DNA of 64,000 bases, taken from the NCBI RefSeq assembly GCF_036323735.1, contig NC_086034.1, forward strand, positions 39,918,439 through 39,982,438, in the 5' to 3' direction. Every line of letters begins with the position of its first letter. Position 1 is the stretch's first letter. The position numbers were made by a program, and so were the translations under genes. The notes beneath the pieces are model-generated. The model worked only from the letters and a program-made list of their open reading frames with translations. It was not told the origin of the DNA and did not search any database. Positions 59,231 through 64,000 of this stretch are shown piece after piece. This DNA comes from Rattus norvegicus (lineage: Eukaryota; Chordata; Mammalia; Rodentia; Muridae).

Positions 59231-59382
59231 TTTGCCAGGCATTGTGGTACACAGTTTAGTCCCAGAATTGAGGAGGTAGACACAGTCTGTTCTCTGTGAA
59301 ATCAAGGTCAGCCTAGTTTACAATTTTTTTCAGGAATTTTATGGCTCTATTACACACAGAAACCCTGTCAAAAAATCAAACA
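59231..59382 (+). mobile_element. B1 SINE (diverged)
   Basis: TTTGCCAGGCATTGTGGTAC, CAGTTTAGTCCCAGAATTGA, AAATCAAGGTCAGCCTAGTT and AGAAACCCTGTCAAAAAATC follow the B1 order (pol III A-box region, B-box region, 3' end). It is followed by an A/GAA-rich tail that has grown into the purine microsatellite. Confidence 0.85.
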
Positions 59383-59548
59383 AGAAGAAAAGAAGAACAA
59401 GAAGGAGGAGGATGGGGTGAAGGAGGAGGGAAAAGGGAGAGGGAAGGGAGAGAGAGAGAGACAGAGAGAGATAGAGAGAGGAAGAAGAAGAAGAAGAAGA
59501 AGAAGAAGAAGAAGAAGAAGAAGAAGAAGAAGAAGAAGAAGAAGAAGA
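59383..59548. repeat. purine-rich (GAA)n/(GA)n microsatellite
   Basis: A GAA/GGA-rich stretch ends in a pure run of about 22 AAG/GAA triplets. It adjoins the B1 tail. A pure GAA:TTC tract of this length can adopt triplex (H-DNA) form, a property of such tracts and not demonstrated here. Confidence 0.95.
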
Positions 59549-59564
59549 CTAAAAAGAAGGAAAG

Positions 59565-59596
<32 letters not shown>
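59565..59596. repeat. (TA)n microsatellite
   Basis: About 15 AT/TA dinucleotides. Confidence 0.93.
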
Positions 59597-59598
<2 letters not shown>

Positions 59599-59744
59599 TC
59601 ACATAATATATCCTGACTATGGCTCCCTTCTCTCTCTTGCTCCTGATTGCTTCATACCTTCTCTCCCATTAGATTCAATCTCTCCAAAGAATCTTCTAAG
59701 GAATAAAAATAAAATGAAATAAAATATATGTGATATACACACAC

Positions 59745-59768
59745 TCATGCGCGTGCGTGCGTGCGCGT

Positions 59769-59804
<36 letters not shown>
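59745..59804. repeat. (GCGT)-(CA)n alternating purine-pyrimidine repeat
   Basis: CATGCGCGTGCGTGCGTGCG is followed by a CA run of about 40 bp. The alternating purine/pyrimidine sequence is the type that favours Z-DNA. Confidence 0.93.
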
Positions 59805-59806
<2 letters not shown>

Positions 59807-59849
59807 GAACTATTAAAAAAAAGAATAAAAAGAGCAAAAGAAAAGGCCC

Positions 59850-60478
59850 ATGCCCCACCTATCCTCCCTGCTTGCTGAATCTTTTGGAGTATCAGAGATG
59901 CTCTGAGAAGACTGTTATCCCAGGAGGACCTCCACTTCCCCCTCCCACCTCTCTGCCCACCTTCATCAGACCTAAAGATTCTGAACCATACAAGTAAGCT
60001 TTCCTTCCCCCACCTATTTTGCTTGGTTGTTTAGTCTGCTAGGGCAAGCAGAGATTCCCTGAGCACCCTGCAAGCCAGGAGAAATTCTATTCTCCCATTA
60101 TCTCTCTGCCCACCTTCATCAGATCTGAACTACTGAACTATACAGACCTGTATATCCTGAAACATAGAGATCTGTAGATACAGAAGCCAACCACACAACC
60201 CAAGGATATCAGTCAAGGCCTGCTACACTATAACCATGGAGATTAACCCTCTTCCTAATACCTACTACAGCAGGAACATCCAGAGATCAAAGCCGTCCAG
60301 GTGGCTACAGGCCCTAGAAAGGACACAATCAACAAAAGTCAGGGCAATATGGGACCTTCAAAGCCCACATATCCTACTACAGGAAGACCTAGGTATCCTT
60401 ACACACTTGAAATACAGAAAAAGAAAGACCTAAAATCTAATCTTATAAAGATGATAGATAACTTTAAAAGGAAATGAA
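59850..60478 (+). mobile_element. old L1 5' region with ORF1 N-terminus (Lx-like)
   Basis: The text resembles the 5' leader and ORF1 start of an older murid L1: GATCTGAACTACTGAACTAT, then ATGGAGATTAACCCTCTTCC at 60,236. The 65-codon frame begins MEINPLPNTYYSRNIQRSKP. It stops near KMIDNF (60,450-60,470), where the L1 match is lost. The assignment is from recall of old murid L1s and is not as certain as the young copies. Confidence 0.5.
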
Positions 60479-60592
60479 TTCCTGGGAAACTCTTGAGTTC
60501 CTGGCATCTGCAACTTTCTAGTTGCTAACCTCAATACCCACTCTCTCTCACTGCTACTCTCCTCCCAGGACCCAGCAGGGAGGACAATAGCC

Positions 60593-60627
<35 letters not shown>
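60479..60627 (+). other. unidentified 110-bp segment with an A-rich tail
   Basis: An unassigned stretch ends in A15 and four GAAAA units (60,591-60,627). This looks like a retroposed tail, or a poly(A) seed between two L1 pieces. No known SINE is recognised. Confidence 0.4.
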
Positions 60628-60628
<1 letters not shown>

Positions 60629-61745
60629 TAGGAACACTCCTCCATTGTTCACGGGATTACAAGCTTGTACAACCACTCTGGAAATCAGTCTGGAGATTTC
60701 GAAAATTGGATAGAGTTCTACCTGAGGACCCAGCTATACAACTCCTGGGAATACACCCAAATGATACTCCAACATATAATAAGGACCCATGCAGCACTAT
60801 CATAGTAGCTTTATTTATAATAGCCAGAAGCTGGAAAGAACCCAGATGTCCTTCAACAAAGGAATGGATACAGAAAATGTAGTATATCTACATAATGGAG
60901 TACTACTCAGCTATCAAAAACAATGAATTCATGAAATTCATAGCCAAATGGATGGAACTAGAAAATGACATCCTGGGTAAGTTAACCCAGTCATAAAAAA
61001 CCCCACATATCATATGCCCTTACTGATAGTGAATATTAGCCCAAAACTCCAATTACCCAAGATACAATCCACAGACCACATGAAGCTCAAGAAGAAGGAT
61101 GACCAAAGTGCAGATGCTTGAGTCCTTCTTAAAAGGAGGAATAAAAAAATTTATAAGAGGAGATATGGAGCCAAAGTTTGAAGCAGAGACTGAAGAAATG
61201 ACCATTCAGAGCCTGCCATACCTGAGGATCTTGCCCAAACTAGACAATATTGATGAAGCCAAGAAGTGCATGCTGACAGGAGCCTGATCTAGCTGACTCC
61301 TGAGAAGCTCAGCCAGAGAATGACAAATACAGAGGCAAATGCTAGCAACAAATCATTGAACTGTGAATTAGATTCCCATTGGAGGAGTGAGAGAAAGATT
61401 TGAAGGAGCTGAAGGGGCTTGCAACCCCAGAAAGACAATACAAACAAATCAGAGCTCCTAGGGACTAAACCACCATCCAAAGAGTACACATGGGCAGACC
61501 CATGGCTCCACCTGTATATGTGGCAGGCAATGGCCCTGTTGGGCACCAATGTGAGGAGAAGTCCTTGGTCCTGCCAAGTCTGGACTCACCAGTGTAGGGC
61601 AATTTCATGGTGGAAAGGGGGTGGTTGGGGTGGGAGTACACCCTCATAGAAGGAGGAGGAAGAGAGATGGGATAGGGGGCTTATGGATGGGAAAAAGAAA
61701 GGGAGTAACATTTGAAATAAAAAAATACCCAATTTGAAAAAGATA
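60628..61745 (+). mobile_element. old L1 (Lx-like) 3' end
   Basis: It begins in the ORF2 C-terminal region (GAACACTCCTCCATTGTTCA, AACCACTCTGGAAATCAGTC). It continues through GAACCCAGATGTCCTTCAAC to an old-type 3'UTR with AAGTGCATGCTGACAGGAGC and a 3' AAATAAAAAAATACCC end. The ORF2 remnant (60,628 to about 61,035) is frameshifted. Confidence 0.88.
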
Positions 61746-61765
61746 GAAAAGATCATATCAATACA

Positions 61766-61769
<4 letters not shown>

Positions 61770-61813
<44 letters not shown>

Positions 61814-61816
61814 ATA

Positions 61817-61858
<42 letters not shown>
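61770..61858. repeat. (CA)n microsatellite
   Basis: A CA run of nearly 90 bp is interrupted twice by CTCACACATA-like variants. Confidence 0.97.
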
Positions 61859-61861
<3 letters not shown>

Positions 61862-62086
61862 TTTGGTGTGACTCTATCCAATTAAGCGTAAGATCTGATT
61901 GACAAGATAATCAAGTCTCTGAAGAAAGAATTTGAAGATCTCAGAAGATAGATCTCCCATGCTCATGGATTGGGAAGGTTAATACAATAAAAATGACCAT
62001 GTTGCTGTAAGCAATCTACAGATTCAATGAAATCCTCATCAAAATTCCAACTAAATTCTTCATACAGTTAGAAAGAGCAATTCAGA
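61859..62086 (+). mobile_element. L1 ORF2 fragment (thumb region)
   Basis: CTTTGGTGTGACTCTATCCA, CCCATGCTCATGGATTGGGA and ATTCAATGAAATCCTCATCA follow the L1 ORF2 region downstream of the RT core. It is cut at 62,086 by the L1 that starts there. Any continuation would lie beyond the window. Confidence 0.82.
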
Positions 62087-63037
62087 AACGCCATCTGGAA
62101 CCCTGGTGCAGGGAGCTCCCAGAAAGGGCGGCGCAGGTCCTCCAGGTTGCTGCCCTCGCAGAGAGCTCATAAGCAATACCCTAAGAGCAAATGAGCCTCG
62201 GAACAACAGGTAAGACCAACATTTCTGCTCCAAGCGACCTGACTGGTGGTCTCAGGACACACAAAGGCAAAATTCCTCTAGGACCAGACACTTCTGGTTT
62301 TTAGCTAGATTCCCAACCTTGCTGATCCCGGCATGCAGCTCACTGCTCCCAAACCCCTTGGGAGAGAGAGCTCACCATCCTGACAGGTGGGCACTCCTGA
62401 GACTACAGAGCAGAAGGTTAATGCCCACCCCTACCCACATCCTTGGCCCAAGAGGAAACTGTATACGGCCTCTAGGAAATGGAAGATAGGGGCACTGGAG
62501 CTGCAGGTCCCCTGCGCCCGAGGAACCTCAAGAACCTGAAGGGACCAGACTAACAGTTCTCTGCATCCAAATCCCATGGGAGGGAGAGCGAAACCTTCAG
62601 AAAGGTAGACAAGCCTGGGAAGCAAGAAGAGACTACAATCTGCCCATATTTTTGACTCCAGAGGAAAACCAAATGCCATCTAGGACCCTGGTGCACAGGG
62701 GCTCCCAGAAAGGGCAGCACAGGTCCTCCTGGTTGCTGCCCTCCCGCAGAGCTCATAAGCAACACCCCACGAGCAAACTTGAGCCTCGGGATCACAGGTA
62801 AAACCAACTTTTCTGCTTCAAATAACCTGCCTGGTGAACTCAGGACACAGGCCCACAACAACAGCTGAAGACTTTTAGACAGGAAAAACTACACGCACAA
62901 AAGCAGAACACTCTGTTCCCATAACTGGCTGAAAGAAAACAGGAAAACAGGTCTACAGCACTCCTGTCACACAGGCTTATAGGACAGTCTAGCCACTGTC
63001 AGAAATACCAAAACAAAGTAACAACAGAGACAATCTG
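62087..63037 (+). promoter_or_regulatory. L1 5'UTR with about 1.5 repeat units
   Basis: CCATCTGGAACCCTGGTGCA near 62,091 recurs as CCATCTAGGACCCTGGTGCA near 62,676, and a shared GGTTGCTGCCCTC motif follows each, an offset of about 585 bp. It is the internal promoter region by family knowledge. Confidence 0.78.
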
Positions 63038-64000
63038 ATAGTGAGAGGCAAGCACAGGAATCCAAGCAACAGAAACCAAGACTACATGGCATCATCGGGG
63101 CCTAATTCTCCCACCAAAGCAAACACTGAATATCCAACCAAACACACCAGAAAAGCAAGATCTAGATTTAAATTCATATTTGATCATGATGCTGGAGGAC
63201 TTCAAAAAAGACATGAAGAACTCCCTTAGAGAAACACAGAAAAACATAAATAAACAAGTAGAAGCCTACAGAGAGGAATCACAAAAATCCCAAAAAGAAT
63301 TCCAGGAAACCAAAATCCAACAGTTGAAGGAATTAAAAATGGAAATAGAAGCAATGAAGAAAGAACACAGGGAAACAACCCTGCATATAGAAAAAAAAGG
63401 AAGAGACAAGGAGCCGTAGATACAAGCACCACCAACAGAATACAAGAGATAGAAGAGAGAATCTTAGGAGCAGAAGATTCCATAGAAATCATTGACACAA
63501 CTGTCAAAGATAATGTAAAACAGAAAAAACATACAGAAAATCCAGGACTCCATAAGAAGATCAAACCTAAGGATTATAGGTATAGAAGAGAGTTAAGACT
63601 CCCAGCTCAAAGAACCAGTAAATATCTTCAACAAAATCATAGAAGAAAACTTCCCTAACCTGAAGAAAGAGATGCCCATAAGCATACAAGAAGCCTACAG
63701 AACTCCAAATAGATTGGACCAGAAAAGGAACTACTACTGTCACATAATAGTCAAAACACCAAATGCACAAAATAAAGAAAGAATATTAAAAGCAGTAAGG
63801 GAAAATGGTCAAGTAACATATAAAGGCAGACCTAGCAGAAACACCAGATTTTTCGCCAGAGACTATGACAGCCAGAAGATCATGGACAGATGTAATACAG
63901 ACCCTAAGAGAACAAAAATGTCAGCCCAGGTTACTGTATCCTGCAAAATTCTCAATTAACATAGATGGAGAATCCAAGATATTCCATGACAAAACGAAAT
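63038..64000 (+). pseudogene. L1 ORF1 remnant, start codon lost, partial
   Basis: This is an RNA-binding chaperone of an L1 truncated by the window edge. The start codon position reads ATA (63,038-63,040) followed by GTGAGAGGCAAGC. The coiled coil holds one 22-residue unit (EAYREESQKSQKEFQE near 63,258-63,305). Frameshifts occur near 63,170, 63,410 and 63,520. A later open stretch (63,672-63,959) carries EAYRTPNRLDQKR and HIIVKTPNAQNKERILKAVR. Confidence 0.88.

Larger units (their letters stand above)
62087..64000 (+). mobile_element. L1 5' portion, runs off the right edge
   Basis: The 5'UTR (62,087-63,037) is followed by an ORF1 remnant that continues past the window end. It appears inserted into the L1 ORF2 fragment on its left. 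The length and state of ORF2 cannot be seen. Confidence 0.9.

Noticed and set aside
421..59805. Simple repeat arrays considered as CRISPR or satellite DNA
   Set aside because: Units are 1-4 bp without unique spacers; they are ordinary mammalian microsatellites.

Overview
This window reads as a gene-poor, repeat-saturated stretch of a murid rodent nuclear genome, most likely rat (Rattus). The long L1 (LINE-1) copies have rat-type ORF1 N-termini, C/G-rich 3'UTR tracts and 5'UTR sequence unlike the mouse A/F/Tf types. Short B1 and B2 SINEs, older Lx-like L1s, degraded LTR-like repeats and many simple repeats accompany them. About 60% of the window is L1-derived. I find no intact host gene, tRNA, rRNA or CRISPR. 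The species call is an inference from repeat families.

Layout. 1-8.6 kb: AT-rich DNA with an ancient repeat and two tandem antisense L1 3' ends (3.4-5.2 kb; the younger has a 10-bp target-site duplication, TSD). 8.65-14.07 kb: an old minus-strand L1 interrupted by a younger L1 3' end, then a head-to-head plus-strand L1. 14.1-20 kb: mostly unassigned DNA with a (TCTG)n/(TG)n block, an old L1 3' end, a B1 and a B2. 20.0-28.3 kb: a processed pseudogene of the ETS transcription factor ELF2, split inside its ETS-domain sequence by a 6.2-kb minus-strand L1 with a perfect 18-bp TSD. 28.9-36.3 kb: a full-length but frameshifted plus-strand L1 sitting in remains of an older L1. 36.3-41.3 kb: unassigned DNA, simple repeats and an LTR-like remnant.

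41.3-57.0 kb: a nested stack of L1s. A single old minus-strand L1 (about 1.6 kb of its own sequence) can be followed across four pieces. Inside it are a plus-strand L1 3'UTR, a twin-primed (5'-inverted) L1 that is itself split by a 5.4-kb minus-strand L1, and a young 6.2-kb L1 with a perfect 17-bp TSD. The young copy has an open 357-codon ORF1 and an ORF2 broken by only two single-base frameshifts. 57.0-64 kb: an LTR-like remnant, a B1, simple repeats, an old L1 5' region and 3' end, and the 5' half of another L1 running off the right edge.

Biologically the window records repeated target-primed reverse transcription. L1 proteins made elsewhere copied L1 RNAs, and in trans SINE RNAs and the Elf2 mRNA, into this region, and later copies landed in earlier ones. 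I see no evidence of a new biological system. The most informative signals are the layered insertions, the split Elf2 retrocopy, the 66-bp ORF1 coiled-coil triplication, and the TTG at the ORF2 start position in three of four long L1 copies.
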